Assembly (NCBI GenBank): GCA_963575745.1
Contig: CAUYUJ010014617.1
Coordinates: 156,001 to 220,000, forward strand
Source of the DNA: Prorocentrum cordatum
Taxonomy: Eukaryota; Sar; Dinophyceae; Prorocentrales; Prorocentraceae
Direction of reading: 5' to 3'
Length of the DNA stretch: 64,000 nt
The position numbers and the translations under genes are program-made. Positions within the stretch are counted from its first letter, which is position 1. Every line of letters starts with the position of its first letter. This document shows, in pieces, positions 13,086 through 22,861 of this stretch. Below the pieces are notes generated by a model. It saw nothing but the letters and a program-made list of their open reading frames with translations, made no database searches and had not been told where the DNA came from.

Positions 13086-13261
13086 AGCGGTCTCCCCCTC
13101 TCATTATCCCTTCTCTTTGTCGTCGCCTTCTTCGTCGTCGTCGTTGTCGTATCAAATGGCGCAGCGAGGCCATTTTTCGTTCAAACCACCGAAGGACCCA
13201 AGAGCTCCCCCTCCTCTTCCTCATTCTCTTCCTCCTCTACCTCCTCCTCCTCCTCCTCCTC

Positions 13262-13308
<47 letters not shown>

Positions 13309-13880
13309 ACTAATCTTCATTGTCTCTCCCCTCGTCCTTCACCCCTCCTCCCTCCTCCTCCGAGAGAGAGGAACCGAGAATGGATCAAGGTTTTCGGATT
13401 GTTTGTTCTGGGGGTTTTCCGGCCTGGGGATTCCTTCAGTATCTGCGACTCGCCGGAAGCGTTTTGGGGGCGCCGGAAACGTCGCGAACGGCCCCCAGAG
13501 GCCCGAGTCATGGCCCGAAAACCACGCGGGGGCATCAAGGGAGGAGAAGGAGGGGGAGGGGGGAGGAGGATGAGGGGGAAAAGGGGGGCGAGGACGAGGG
13601 GGAGGGGGACATGGAGGAGGGAACGAAGACGAGGGGAGGGGGATACGGGGGATTGAGCACCTGGACGCGGTGCCATTGCCTACCTTACCGGAGAGGGCCG
13701 GCCGAATCCGAGGAGCCCCTGGGGGATTTCAAAACCTGCGCCGCCTCTTGCACTACCTTCGGGCCCCCTTGGCGGCTTGGGAAAAACCGTTCCTAATTCG
13801 GGGGGTTCTCTCACCCTTTGCCGCTTGACTCGCAGAGAGGCCGAGCGGCGCCGCGCCGTGCCGCCAGGGACGGGGAGAAT
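13086..13880. other. microsatellites and GC-rich sequence, no gene
   Basis: (CTC)n at 13200-13265 runs into (GTC)n at 13265-13310. The remainder to 13880 is GC-rich with no recognisable product. Confidence 0.6.
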
Positions 13881-14020
13881 GGACAAAAAAAGAAGCGGAG
13901 AGGGGGGAGAGGAAGAGGAGGAGGAACAGGAGGAGGAGGAGGAGGAGGAGGAGGGGGAGGAGGAGGAGGAGGAGGAAAGGAAAGGAAAAAGGGAAGGAGG
14001 AAGAGGAGATAACGGAAAGT
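13881..14020. repeat. (GGA)n purine tract
   Basis: Pure purine GGA/GAGGAA tract of about 140 bp. Confidence 0.9.
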
Positions 14021-14039
14021 AGTCTAATCCGCTTCGCCA

Positions 14040-14510
14040 GAGATATGCTCGCAACTCCGACCTCAGAAGCGCCTTGCTTCGCATCGGTCCCGCCGTTTTC
14101 GCTTGAGACATCATCGCAGCTCTGGGGCCCGAGACACTCTCAGTTGAGGTGTTCCAGCCACTGTCGCCTGAGACACTCTCGCAAGTCTCACTTCGGAGGT
14201 GCCTTGCACCATGGTGGTTCGGCCACTTTCGCGTGCGACTTCTCGCAACCCTAAGTTCAAGGATGCCCTGAGCAGAGGTGTTCAGACCACTCCTCGCTTG
14301 AAACCTCCTCGCACGGCTGACTTCGGATATGCCCCCCCTGAGCGGAGGTGCCCAGGCCATTTTCAACCGGGACGTCCTCGCAACACTGACCTCCGCGACG
14401 CACTGTCCCATGGTAGTCTGACCACGTTTGCCTGAGACCCTCGCGCCCTGTAGTGGCGCGATGATTTGAGCAACTGGTCAGGCCACTACCGCCTGATATA
14501 CGCATGTGTC
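14040..14510. repeat. ~67-bp satellite, block 1
   Basis: Degenerate units phased by GAGACATCNTCGCA-like words at about 14105, 14172, 14237, 14302 and 14370, each followed by a GAGGTG...GGCCA segment. The same unit builds the block at 54.29-54.80 kb. Confidence 0.75.
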
Positions 14511-14590
14511 TGCGCACGCATAGTTACACTGACCATTTGAATATACGCGTACATATCCATACAATCGTATACAGGTATATGTATATATAT

Positions 14591-14723
14591 GGGTGAGTGA
14601 GTTTGTGAACGTTGATTTTCAGATAGGTTAGCGAAGGGGCCATAGGGCGGGATATGTCTTGTTGTTTCGGACGTTGTCTCCAGGTCTTGCCTGCGCCCGA
14701 AACCGTTTCAAGTTCAAGGCACC
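14591..14723 (+). repeat. split direct repeat A1
   Basis: 133 bp starting GGGTGAGTGAGTTTGTGAAC, identical by eye along its whole length to A2 at 22255-22387. It overlaps the first codons of the upstream-extended gag frame, so the real gag start is probably the ATG at 14834, outside the repeat. Confidence 0.9.
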
Positions 14724-14833
14724 ATGACTCACTGACAGAGTTTCGAGGTGCCTCCGCGGGCACCCTCTTGCAGGTCTCTCCGCGGCACCCGAGGGGTGCC
14801 GCTGTGTTCCACCAGACGCCAGAAGTGCCCGCC

Positions 14834-16363
14834 ATGACGCTGGGGGCCGACTCGGCCACGGCGGGTGCGCCGCCGGGACTGGACGCCACCGCTGCGGGCG
14901 AACCGTCGCCGCCGGCCCCCGAGAGCTCCGCCGCCGACGTGAACCAAGGCAGCTGGTGGCTCGCGGCGGCGTGGGGACTCCTCGCCCTGGCAGGCGGAGG
15001 AGGAGCCCTGGCTGCCCAGCTGGGCTCGACAGGACGGGCCCGCCTGGCGGGCCTCACCGTATTCGGGCTGGTGGGCTTCCTCGCCACAGCGAGGGTCGTG
15101 CGCCAGGCGTGGTGGCTCTACTGCGACCAGGAGACGACGAAGGCGCAGATGGCCGCCCTCACGGCCCAGATGCAGCAGCTGGCCCTGTCGGGAGCGATGG
15201 GCATGCCAGGAGGAGGTTTCCCTGGCGGCGGTCCGCCTGACGAGGTCATGCCCGGGTGGGCCGACGTGGGGCCGCCGCCGCCGGGGATCCCGCAGGTGCC
15301 GGGCGTGGCGATGGCGGGGCCGGCCGCAGGACCCATCGGTCCTCCAGTGGGTCAGGCCAGCCACGCGCCCGCGGGCGCCTCGAGCCTGGACGCGCTAGGC
15401 GCGTGGGCTGGCGCGGCTGCCCCACCCGCCACGGGTGCTGGCGCCACAGCTGGGGCTGGGGGCTCGCCGCACGTCCCTCAGTACAGGCCGCCCGAGCTGG
15501 ACAGCAAGGTCCGCCAGCAGGCCAAACAAGTGAAGGAGCTCCTGACAGCGCTCGCGAACGCCAGGGGTCAGGACTATATGTGGGGTCGACGCTTCTGGTC
15601 CAACATCTACGCGATGGATTCGAGTGGGCAGCTAGTGCCCGAGGTGAAGCGTCTCCTGACGGGTTTCGGCTACGTGGGCGAGCAGACGGTGACGGCCCCC
15701 CGCCATGAGGAGCTCGGGGCCGCGCTGGACCGCCTCGCGTCGGAGGCCGCACTGACCGCTGGCGCAGGCATCTGGCAGTCCACCCCCAGCCAGGGCTTGG
15801 CCGCGGCGGCAGGAGGCTCAGAGGAGACGCGATGGGGCTCCTCGTTGCCAGCGGACCTCCAGCGAGCGGCCCCCGAGATCTACAGGGCGATGCGGGGCGA
15901 GGGGTCGACGAGCGCCCGCGACTGGATCGCCCAGCGCTACCAGGGGAGTCGAACCAGTCCGGTGTGGGTCGACCTTTGGACGCTGGCCACGTCGGTCGAC
16001 TTCCGCCTCCGCGACTGCGGCAGCGACCTGGAGATCATGCAGGTGCTAGCCAAGGACGACATGATGGAGATAGGCCTCCGCCGCCTCGCGGCATGCGTGT
16101 ACGAGCAGCGGAGTGGGGACCGCGTCGGCGCCCAGCACACGTTGGGCATCGCACCGCCTGGCGGCTCAGCCGATGTGGCCCCGACGTGGATGGTGGCCTC
16201 AGCGACGATGCACTCGAAGATCGAGCACCAGCGCAGGGAGAGAGTCGAGGCTGAGGCGCGCCACAGGCGAAAGAACGACAAGGGCGGAGGTCGAGGCGAC
16301 GGTCGTGGAGGTGGTCGAGGGGGAGGCCGGGGCGGCAAGTCCGCCGACTCCAAGCATGAATAG
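14834..16363 (+). CDS. gag-like structural protein of the DIRS-like element
   Basis: 509 residues from the ATG at 14834. The frame is open from 14654, but its start there lies in repeat A1. Two hydrophobic segments, about residues 40-62 and 70-87, suggest membrane association. A Met/Gln-rich stretch and a Pro/Gly/Ala-rich linker follow (about 105-215). A helical, conserved-looking central part spans about 220-460 and includes a PPELDSKVRQQAKQVKELL segment. The tail is basic and rich in RGG/RGGG (about 480-505), typical of RNA-binding regions. Its position upstream of RT argues for a gag role in packaging the element RNA; that role is inferred, and I see no zinc knuckle. It ends in TAG, and the same frame reopens immediately after this stop into the RT region. 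Confidence 0.6.
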   Translation: MTLGADSATAGAPPGLDATAAGEPSPPAPESSAADVNQGSWWLAAAWGLLALAGGGGALAAQLGSTGRARLAGLTVFGLVGFLATARVVRQAWWLYCDQETTKAQMAALTAQMQQLALSGAMGMPGGGFPGGGPPDEVMPGWADVGPPPPGIPQVPGVAMAGPAAGPIGPPVGQASHAPAGASSLDALGAWAGAAAPPATGAGATAGAGGSPHVPQYRPPELDSKVRQQAKQVKELLTALANARGQDYMWGRRFWSNIYAMDSSGQLVPEVKRLLTGFGYVGEQTVTAPRHEELGAALDRLASEAALTAGAGIWQSTPSQGLAAAAGGSEETRWGSSLPADLQRAAPEIYRAMRGEGSTSARDWIAQRYQGSRTSPVWVDLWTLATSVDFRLRDCGSDLEIMQVLAKDDMMEIGLRRLAACVYEQRSGDRVGAQHTLGIAPPGGSADVAPTWMVASATMHSKIEHQRRERVEAEARHRRKNDKGGGRGDGRGGGRGGGRGGKSADSKHE

Positions 16364-17651
16364 GGGCTCGCGGCGCGCCCCGACGAGCCTGCCGTCGGGG
16401 CGCGGAGCCCGCCAGCGCAGTGGGTGCCCAGAGTGCGCGACGATCTGCACCCCTCGCTGCAGCAGGTGATCTCGGCCCAGCCGGGACAAGAGGCGTTCTT
16501 CCCCATCGCGCTGGTGGATCGCCCTACCCCGATGACGAGCCGATCTAGTCGACTTCGACATCGATTCAAGCGGAAGCTCGCTCTGTGGGCTCTCGCCAAC
16601 GAGTTCGTGCAAGGGATCAACTCCATGGACACGGGCTCGTGCACGGACCTCACCCGCCCCCGCCGTAAGGAGAGCTTGTCGATGAACATGCGGAGGCTGC
16701 GCGGCCAGGTGCATAGGGTGGCTCTACGAGAAGCTAAGCGGCTGGCAGAGGCGCGCCGGGACTGCGGTCTGACAGGCGTCCCCGCGGTGCTGGAGCTAGC
16801 TCGCGTGGAGGAGGTGGGCTATGGTCGGCCTACCCGCCTGTCGACCCATGAGGCCCTGAGAGCGGAGGACATTGATGAGCCGCAAGTAGTGAAGAGTGTG
16901 AACATGCTCGAGGTGCTCGAGCCGGAGGAGGCCAGGTACTACAGCGACGAGAGTCTCGTGGTGGCCCCGACGGAGCTGCGCAGCCGGGTGATCTTCGAGG
17001 AGCTACAGGCCAAGTTCGGTTTCGTTGGAGGTACTCAGGAGGAGTACGAGAAGTATTTCAGCCGCCAGGACATGCCGCCCAACCTGTGGCACTTCGGCGG
17101 CCCGCAGGAGGTGAAGGCCATCGCGGGCTTCAGCACGGTGGGCAAAAAGACCAGTGGGCGTCAACGTAAGATCATCATGATGGTGGCGGCTAACTATATG
17201 TTTCAGGACGTGAGAGGTCGAGCCGAACACGGACTACACGGAGGAGGTGCCTTGGCCAGCCTGCACGTCCCGTCGGACGACTGGGCGGCTGCGGCGTTCG
17301 ACGAGAGCAACGCCTTCTCTTTCGTGGAGGTTCCGAGCTGGATGTGGGGCTGGCAGTGCGTGCCACCCGTGAGGGCGGCCGCCGTCTGGTGGCGTCTGTC
17401 GCCCAGCCAGCGAGACTCTTTGAATCCTGAGAGCTGGGTCTATCCGATGTGGCGCCGTTTAGTCATGGGCAGCTCCCACAGCGTACACATCCTGATGTCC
17501 ATCAATTCGAGGATATGCTCCATGACGCTGAGGCGCAGCTTGGTAGACCCGCAGCAGGATCACACTCTGGCGTGGCAGGCCGGATACCAGATGCTGAAGG
17601 ATGACGACTGGGCCGAGCGCCAACGACTTCGACGAGATGGCCCCCCCCCCC
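16364..17651 (+). CDS. reverse transcriptase, N-terminal part (fingers/palm motifs A-B)
   Basis: This frame is in phase with the gag-like frame across a single TAG at 16361-16363 and has no other stop until 17788. The first in-frame ATG is 16532. It carries RT signatures: a basic RKIIMMVAANYMF block (motif 2-like), motif A with Asp in AAFDESNAFSFVEVP (Asp codon 17300-17302), and motif B as YPMWRRLVMGSSHSVHILM (about 17447-17494). Motif C is absent here and is found about 1.1 kb downstream in the next frame. After 17651 the residues stop looking like the family, and the reading continues in the next frame across a run of 11 C. The gag-to-pol relation could be stop readthrough, as in some retroviruses, or a separate translational start; the sequence does not decide. 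Confidence 0.65.
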
Positions 17652-19716
17652 GAGCGGGTTTTCCGTGGCGAGCTGGTGCGAGGCAGTACGCCACGCACGG
17701 CGTCAGGAGACCCGCGTCTTCGTGGTCATGCACCTGTTCGCGGGGGCCCGGAGGGAGCAGGACGTGCAGCACTACGTCGAGGCGATGATGACCGACCTGG
17801 AGCTGAAGGTGCTCATGATCTCGGTGGACCTGGCCGAGGACTCGCGGTGGGACCTCGGGCGCGTCGACACCTTCGAGTTGCTCTGGCCCCTGGTGTCCGA
17901 GGGCCTGGTGGACGTGATCCCGGGCGGCCCCCCCTGCTCGACCTGGAGCCGAGCGAGGTTCAGGCCTGGAGGACCACGACCCCTGCGCCGTCGAGGGAAG
18001 TACGCATGGGGGCTACCCCGCGAGAGACTGCGGCCTTCTGAGGTGGAGCGGCTGGACGAGGGCAACCGCCTGATGGTCAACCACCTGGCGCTGTGCGGCG
18101 GGGTGGGGGACCGCGGGGGAGCCTGGGCCCTCGAGCATCCAGACGATCCCGGGGAGGACCCGTACCCGTCCATCTTCGACACCGAGATCTTGAAAGGATT
18201 GGAGTCCAGGACGGGAGCGCGGCACATCATCTTTGACCAATGCATGATGGGCGGGCCCTCGCAGAAGCCCACGAGGGTAACAGGTACGGTACGACTGGCG
18301 GCCACCGAAGCACTAAGGTGCGACGGCGCCCACACACACGAGCTGAGCTACGGTGAGGTTAACGGTAACTTTCGGACGACCAAGCTGGCCACCTACCCAC
18401 CTCGACTGTGCAGGTGGATAGCAGAGGGCATAGTGGCCACGCTGTCGGAGATGGCGCAGACCGGCGGCGGGCCAACAGGACACGTACGAGACGGAGTGAA
18501 GTGTCAAAGGATAACGTGCTACTCGGGGCCGTTGGACCTCGGCGCCTTCCATTTCCTGAACGAGACGTCCTCGCGAGGCCGCGGGGCAGTGCTGGGCGCG
18601 AGGGACACGAGCTTCTACCTCCACATCGACGACGGCCTGATCGCAGCGGACGGCGGGTCCCGGCGGTCAGGCGAGAAGAAGGTCAACAAGCTGGTCCACC
18701 AGGTGGCGGACGCGCTGGAGGACGTGGGCTTTGTTGTGAAGGACCGGAGGGAGCACGGCATGGTGGATCGCATCGTGGGCTACGAGGTGGAGTCCAGCCC
18801 CGCACGAGTGCGGGTCCCGAAGCGCAAGGCGGCGCTCATGTATGAGGCGCTGCTGCTGCTCACGAGCCGGGACTGGGTGCACCTGGACCACCTGGCGTCG
18901 GTCATTGGGGTCTGGATCTGGGCGGCGCTGCTAGCCAGGCACTGGCTGTCGGCGCCTCAGCACCTGTTCCAGTTCGCACGCCAGGAGGGCCCGCGCTGGA
19001 GACGGCGGTGGCCGTCGGCCCGTCGTGAGGCCGTGGCCATGCGACGAGGCATCATGGGGCTCTACGCCGACCTGGGGGCCCCGCTACTGCCGATGGTCTT
19101 CGCCTCGGACGCCGAGGGCGCGCAGGACTTCGACGCGGGCGGCTACGGCATCGTCGTGGCCGCGGCGAACTCGAAGATCGTAGAGGAGCTGTGGAACGCT
19201 GGTGCCCGCCCTGGCGTGGCCGTCGCCAAGCCAGGACAGCTGCAGAAGGTGCTGGAGCGGGGCCCTGAGACGCTACAGCCTTTCCTGCCAGTGAGCTCAG
19301 TTGAGAGGGGTTGGATCGACGGAGAGGCCTCCTGGATCCCGGTTGAGTCTGGGCGCTGGAAGGTGCCTGACCACATCGTGCTGGGAGAAGGGCGGGCCGC
19401 ACTGAAGGTCCTGTCGCGTCTGGCGCTGCTGCCGGAAGCTCACCGCTCGAAGGTCCTCAGCCTCGAGGACAACATGGCTTTCGCGGGCGCTGCGGCCAAA
19501 GGCCGATCGGCCGCCGGCCCCGTGAACTACTTACTCAGGCGGAGGTGCGCGTTGTCGAGCGCCACGGAGATCAGGATGCACCTCCCCTGGGTGGAGACCG
19601 AGAGGATGCCCGCGGATGGCCTCTCACGCATGAGAGGATGTGGTCAGGATTCAGAGGGGCACAACGCCCCGGTGCCGAGAGTAGACGCGCGCAGCGTGCG
19701 CATCATCCAGAACTGA
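17652..19716 (+). CDS. C5-methyltransferase-like domain + RT motif C/thumb + RNase H
   Basis: The frame is open from 17605 and continues the RT polyprotein in another phase. Residues are counted from the GTG at 17665. Residues 18-262 resemble a C5-cytosine methyltransferase: motif I-like FVVMHLFAG (25-27), motif IV GGPPCSTWS with Cys91, and an EHP in place of the ENV/ENP motif at 157-159. RT motif C follows as FYLHIDDGL (Asp322-Asp323, codons 18628-18633), then thumb-like sequence. An RNase H-like domain follows from about 480, with FASDAEG, an acidic LSLEDN segment, and a terminal MPADGLSRMRG resembling the D-x-x-S end of DIRS RNase H. The methyltransferase-like module therefore lies between RT motifs B and C. 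Enzymatic activity is inferred only. Cys91 is present, but the target-recognition region is not recognisable. Confidence 0.65.
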
Positions 19717-20684
19717 CTTTTTCGAGCCCGAGGGTGCCAGACGACAAGCACCTGGAGGGCCGTGTGCAGCCCGAGACATTGCTAACCTATCGCAAGCGAG
19801 CAGCGGAGTTTTACCAGTGGTGCGTGGCCGAGGGGGCCCGCCCCTGGAGCCCTGACGAGTGGGACGACACGATCATGGAGTACAAGGCCTCAGTGGACTT
19901 GCTCAAGAGTCATTTCACCTCCCTGCTCGCCGCTATCGAATTCAAGTTTCCGCGGCTGAAGGGCCGCCTTTGCAGATGCCACGCTGCCTTGCGTGGCTGG
20001 GAGTTAGAGCACCAGACCAAGCACACAGTGCCGATGGTGAGCACCGCCCAGGCTTTCGTCAGCGTGCGGCTCAGCGCGCTCGGAGAGCCTCGCCTGGCCA
20101 TCGGCCTCATGTTGCAGGGAAAAGTCGGGATGCGGCCCAGCGAGATGCTGGGGATCGTCACGTCCGATCTCGTCTTCCCCGAGGAGTCTGGGTACGGTCG
20201 AGGTCGAGGGCCCCTGATAGTAGGCTTGGGTATCAAGGCGAACACCAAAGCGAAGCGCCCCCAGTCGAACGCCATCCTGGAGGCCTCCAGCCCTGTATTG
20301 GTGGATCTCCTGAGGACCCTGAAGGCCCACACGCCCCCAGGGGGCCGCATGTTCCCCTACACCCTCGAGAAGTACCGCAAGTTGCTCGCTCGCATCCAGT
20401 CGGAGTGTAACCTACCAATGGGATGGGCCCCCCACAGTGCCCGAGCAGGTTTCGCTTCAGAGGCCACAGCGTGGGGTATGTCTTTCGAGCAGATTCGAGA
20501 AACAGGCCGTTGGAAGGTGGACAGTTCCCTTCGAGTATATATCGACATGGTCCAGGCCGCCCACATAGCCGTGGGGCTCAAGGCGGCTGGGTGGGGTCCA
20601 GCTTTCGATTGGGCCGGCCAACACTGGGCCTGGTGTGCGCTACGGGCGTTGCATGGCACCGAAGGGCTCCAGACGCCTGGCTGA
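19717..20684 (+). CDS. tyrosine recombinase (integrase of the DIRS-like element)
   Basis: The frame is open from 19545 and overlaps the RNase H frame. The recombinase sequence proper begins after the RNase H stop, with a helical core-binding part (ETLLTYRKRAAEFYQW). The catalytic set is visible: Arg in VGMRPSEML (20132-20134), H-x-x-R in APHSARAGF (His 20433-20435, Arg 20442-20444), GRW replacing the GHx position, and the Tyr nucleophile in LRVYID (20538-20540). These elements use such an enzyme to integrate a circular intermediate without target duplication. No ATG lies at the domain start, so expression probably depends on frameshifting from the upstream frame or on a polyprotein whose reading has since decayed. 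Confidence 0.8.
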
Positions 20685-21882
20685 CGGGTCATGGGCGACA
20701 CCAGAGACGATACCGACGGCCAGATCGAGCACGCCACCGCCATCACCTTTCTCTACCGGGAACTCGTCCTGGGTACTACCGAGCTACCCACCTACGCCGA
20801 CTAGTTTGGTTTCACCTTTTGGGCTGACGCCGTCACCAACGCCGACGGGTACGGCAACACCGCCAATGGCTAAGGCGGCGCCTGGAGTGCCGACTTCATG
20901 GGCGACCCCCAGGCCGCAGCCGACCCGCCGACGAGTTTCTTCTGTATGGTACCTGTGGAAGTTGGCTAAGTTGTCTTCCAGCTGCAGCGGGGGCTGCAGC
21001 TGTGCTGTGCTCATCTTGGCGGTGCTACTGACTACGGCGTGGAGCCCCCTGTTCGCACGCTCGATGAGCATCGCCTCGGACGTGGCCGAGGAAGTCGGAG
21101 GGGCGGCAGGCCGCATGATGGGCGCAGGTGCGAACGTGTCGTCGAGCGCGGCACGGATCTTCAGCGCCCTCACCGACAACACCCTCAGCCTCGCCGAGAC
21201 CGCTTGGGAAGGCATCGACCTCACGAATGTTACGGTCAACAGTTCCGCCGGCCGCATCTTTTTCGATGGAAACGAGTACGCCGAGGACGTACTGACTACG
21301 CCAGAGGCTCGAGCGGTGATGGGACTGCCCGACCACTGGCTCCAGGCTTTGGCGGATATTTTGATTTTTGCATCACCTTCTCGCCCGCTGGTGGAAGTAC
21401 ACAAGCACCTCTTCATCAGCGACTCATCCTATACCTCCCTGGACCTCTGGATGGCCTGGTTCGATACGGGCCACGTGGGCTTGGCCTGGAGGACTGCAGG
21501 TGTTACCTACAACGTACGCTGGGCCAACCCCCTGTGGTCGCTGACCGAGGACGCTACCACTCAGACGGTTCGGATCTCAGAGCTGCTGCAAGAAGCTATC
21601 CAGGCGACTATCGACAAGCCAGACCTCACTCTATCCAAGTCAGCCCTACAGCACGCTCCAGCCATCACACCACCCTCAGTGCCGATGAGGATCTGGAGGT
21701 GGAGCAAGCGCCTAGCCGCCTGGGCTTGGCCGCGAGACGGGAACGGGGCCTTTCGCTCGTCATCGGCGCCGGGCGCCGAGGACGAGCCCTCTGCCGCCGA
21801 CGGGATCGCCGCCGACGAGGGTTCCCCGGACACAAAGACGGGCGAGGGCGCCAGCCACAGCGTGCCCGAGCCCTCAGCATAG
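20653..21882 (+). CDS. single-span membrane protein, last ORF of the DIRS-like element
   Basis: 409 residues from the ATG at 20653, which overlaps the recombinase stop by about 30 bp. The N-terminal ~95 residues are Pro/Ser/Thr-rich. A short Trp/Lys segment and Cys cluster (CSGGCSC, 111-117) precede one transmembrane helix at about 116-131. The long C-terminal part has N-x-S/T sites (NVSS, NVTVNSS) and an acidic end. It matches no family I recognise. Its place after the enzymatic genes is where envelope-like genes sit in some retroelements, but no fusion peptide or other envelope feature is visible, so that analogy is positional only. The frame is intact and runs almost to repeat B1. Confidence 0.55.
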   Translation: MAPKGSRRLADGSWATPETIPTARSSTPPPSPFSTGNSSWVLPSYPPTPTSLVSPFGLTPSPTPTGTATPPMAKAAPGVPTSWATPRPQPTRRRVSSVWYLWKLAKLSSSCSGGCSCAVLILAVLLTTAWSPLFARSMSIASDVAEEVGGAAGRMMGAGANVSSSAARIFSALTDNTLSLAETAWEGIDLTNVTVNSSAGRIFFDGNEYAEDVLTTPEARAVMGLPDHWLQALADILIFASPSRPLVEVHKHLFISDSSYTSLDLWMAWFDTGHVGLAWRTAGVTYNVRWANPLWSLTEDATTQTVRISELLQEAIQATIDKPDLTLSKSALQHAPAITPPSVPMRIWRWSKRLAAWAWPRDGNGAFRSSSAPGAEDEPSAADGIAADEGSPDTKTGEGASHSVPEPSA

Positions 21883-21911
21883 GCCGCAAGCGAGTACGGG
21901 TGGTGGAGCGA

Positions 21912-22254
21912 GGACCTAGCGAAGATCAGGTCGACCGAGTGCCTTTCTTTCAACGCAGGCTTTTCATCAGATCACACGTTCATTCCAGTCTGCCGGGGAG
22001 GTGTGCGTGACCGCACACAGATGTGAATATTTCTCAGCAGTGAATGATAACAAGTTATCTCTCGAGGTCCGTGCAGGAAAATATTGAGTGAGTTTCGTAT
22101 TCAGCAGCGCCACGCGCAGGCACGTCCCGGCCGCTAGGGCCCAAGTGCCCAGAGCCTCTAGGGTGTGGCGTCTAGGGCTGTAGGCTAAGGCTCTCTTAGG
22201 TCCTCTTAAGGTTCACTGGGGTGGGGCCCCGTTCTTTGGGATCGCACCTGAAAT
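21912..22254 (+). repeat. split direct repeat B1
   Basis: 343 bp starting GGACCTAGCGAAGATCAGG and ending TCGCACCTGAAAT. It is nearly identical to B2 (22520-22861); a clear difference is the AAAATATTGAG versus GAAAATTGAG segment near 22080. Confidence 0.9.
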
Positions 22255-22387
22255 GGGTGAGTGAGTTTGTGAACGTTGATTTTCAGATAGGTTAGCGAAG
22301 GGGCCATAGGGCGGGATATGTCTTGTTGTTTCGGACGTTGTCTCCAGGTCTTGCCTGCGCCCGAAACCGTTTCAAGTTCAAGGCACC
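22255..22387 (+). repeat. split direct repeat A2
   Basis: An exact second copy of A1, abutting B1 with no intervening base. This junction is what a circular or tandem intermediate of the element would contain. Confidence 0.9.
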
Positions 22388-22519
22388 CTCCCAGCCCTCG
22401 GTCCTCGGTACAGGTCTCACTTGCTGCCCGTTCGTTCTGCCGTCCCCCCCGAGCCGTGGTCAGCACCACGCAGCGGGGGGTTCTTACCGTTTCCCTTCAG
22501 GCATCCCTCCCCCTCGCTC

Positions 22520-22861
22520 GGACCTAGCGAAGATCAGGTCGACCGAGTGCCTTTCTTTCAACGCAGGCTTTTCATCAGATCACACGTTCATTCCAGTCTG
22601 CCGGGGAGGTGTGCGTGACCGCACACAGATGTGAATATTTCTCAGCAGTGAATGATAACAAGTTATCTCTCGAGGTCCGTGCAGGGAAAATTGAGTGAGT
22701 TTCGTATTCAGCAGCGCCACGCGCAGGCACGTCCCGGCCGCTAGGGCCCAAGTGCCCAGAGCCTCTAGGGTGTGGCGTCTAGGGCTGTAGGCTAAGGCTC
22801 TCTTAGGTCCTCTTAAGGTTCACTGGGGTGGGGCCCCGTTCTTTGGGATCGCACCTGAAAT
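22520..22861 (+). repeat. split direct repeat B2 and right end of the element
   Basis: The second copy of B, ending GCACCTGAAAT and followed at once by the TA microsatellite. The 132 bp between A2 and B2 (22388-22519) is absent elsewhere in the window. Confidence 0.9.

Larger units (their letters stand above)
14591..22861 (+). mobile_element. DIRS/PAT-like tyrosine-recombinase retroelement with split direct repeats
   Basis: Structure in order: repeat A1 (14591-14723), four or five open frames, repeat B1 (21912-22254), repeat A2 (22255-22387, identical to A1), a 132-bp spacer, repeat B2 (22520-22861). The A1-ORFs-B1-A2-B2 order is that of split direct repeats in PAT/Ngaro-type tyrosine-recombinase retroelements. 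The frames encode gag-like, RT, RNase H and tyrosine recombinase proteins. Flanking DNA on both sides is a TA/CA microsatellite, so the element sits in (AT)n. The outer and inner junctions all read AT at the boundary (atAT-GGGTG, GAAAT-GGGTG, GAAAT-ACAT), consistent with a short crossover core and no target duplication. A full element in tandem with an internally deleted copy is the alternative. Confidence 0.8.

Noticed and set aside
12457-13573. Frames of 255-369 codons over array copy 2
   Set aside because: Same cause: CCCAAGA-type words give Pro/Arg/Lys or Trp/Gly/Ser-rich pseudo-proteins.
20635-21882. Calling the last DIRS-like ORF a true envelope protein
   Set aside because: Only its position and one membrane span support this; no fusion or receptor-binding feature is visible.
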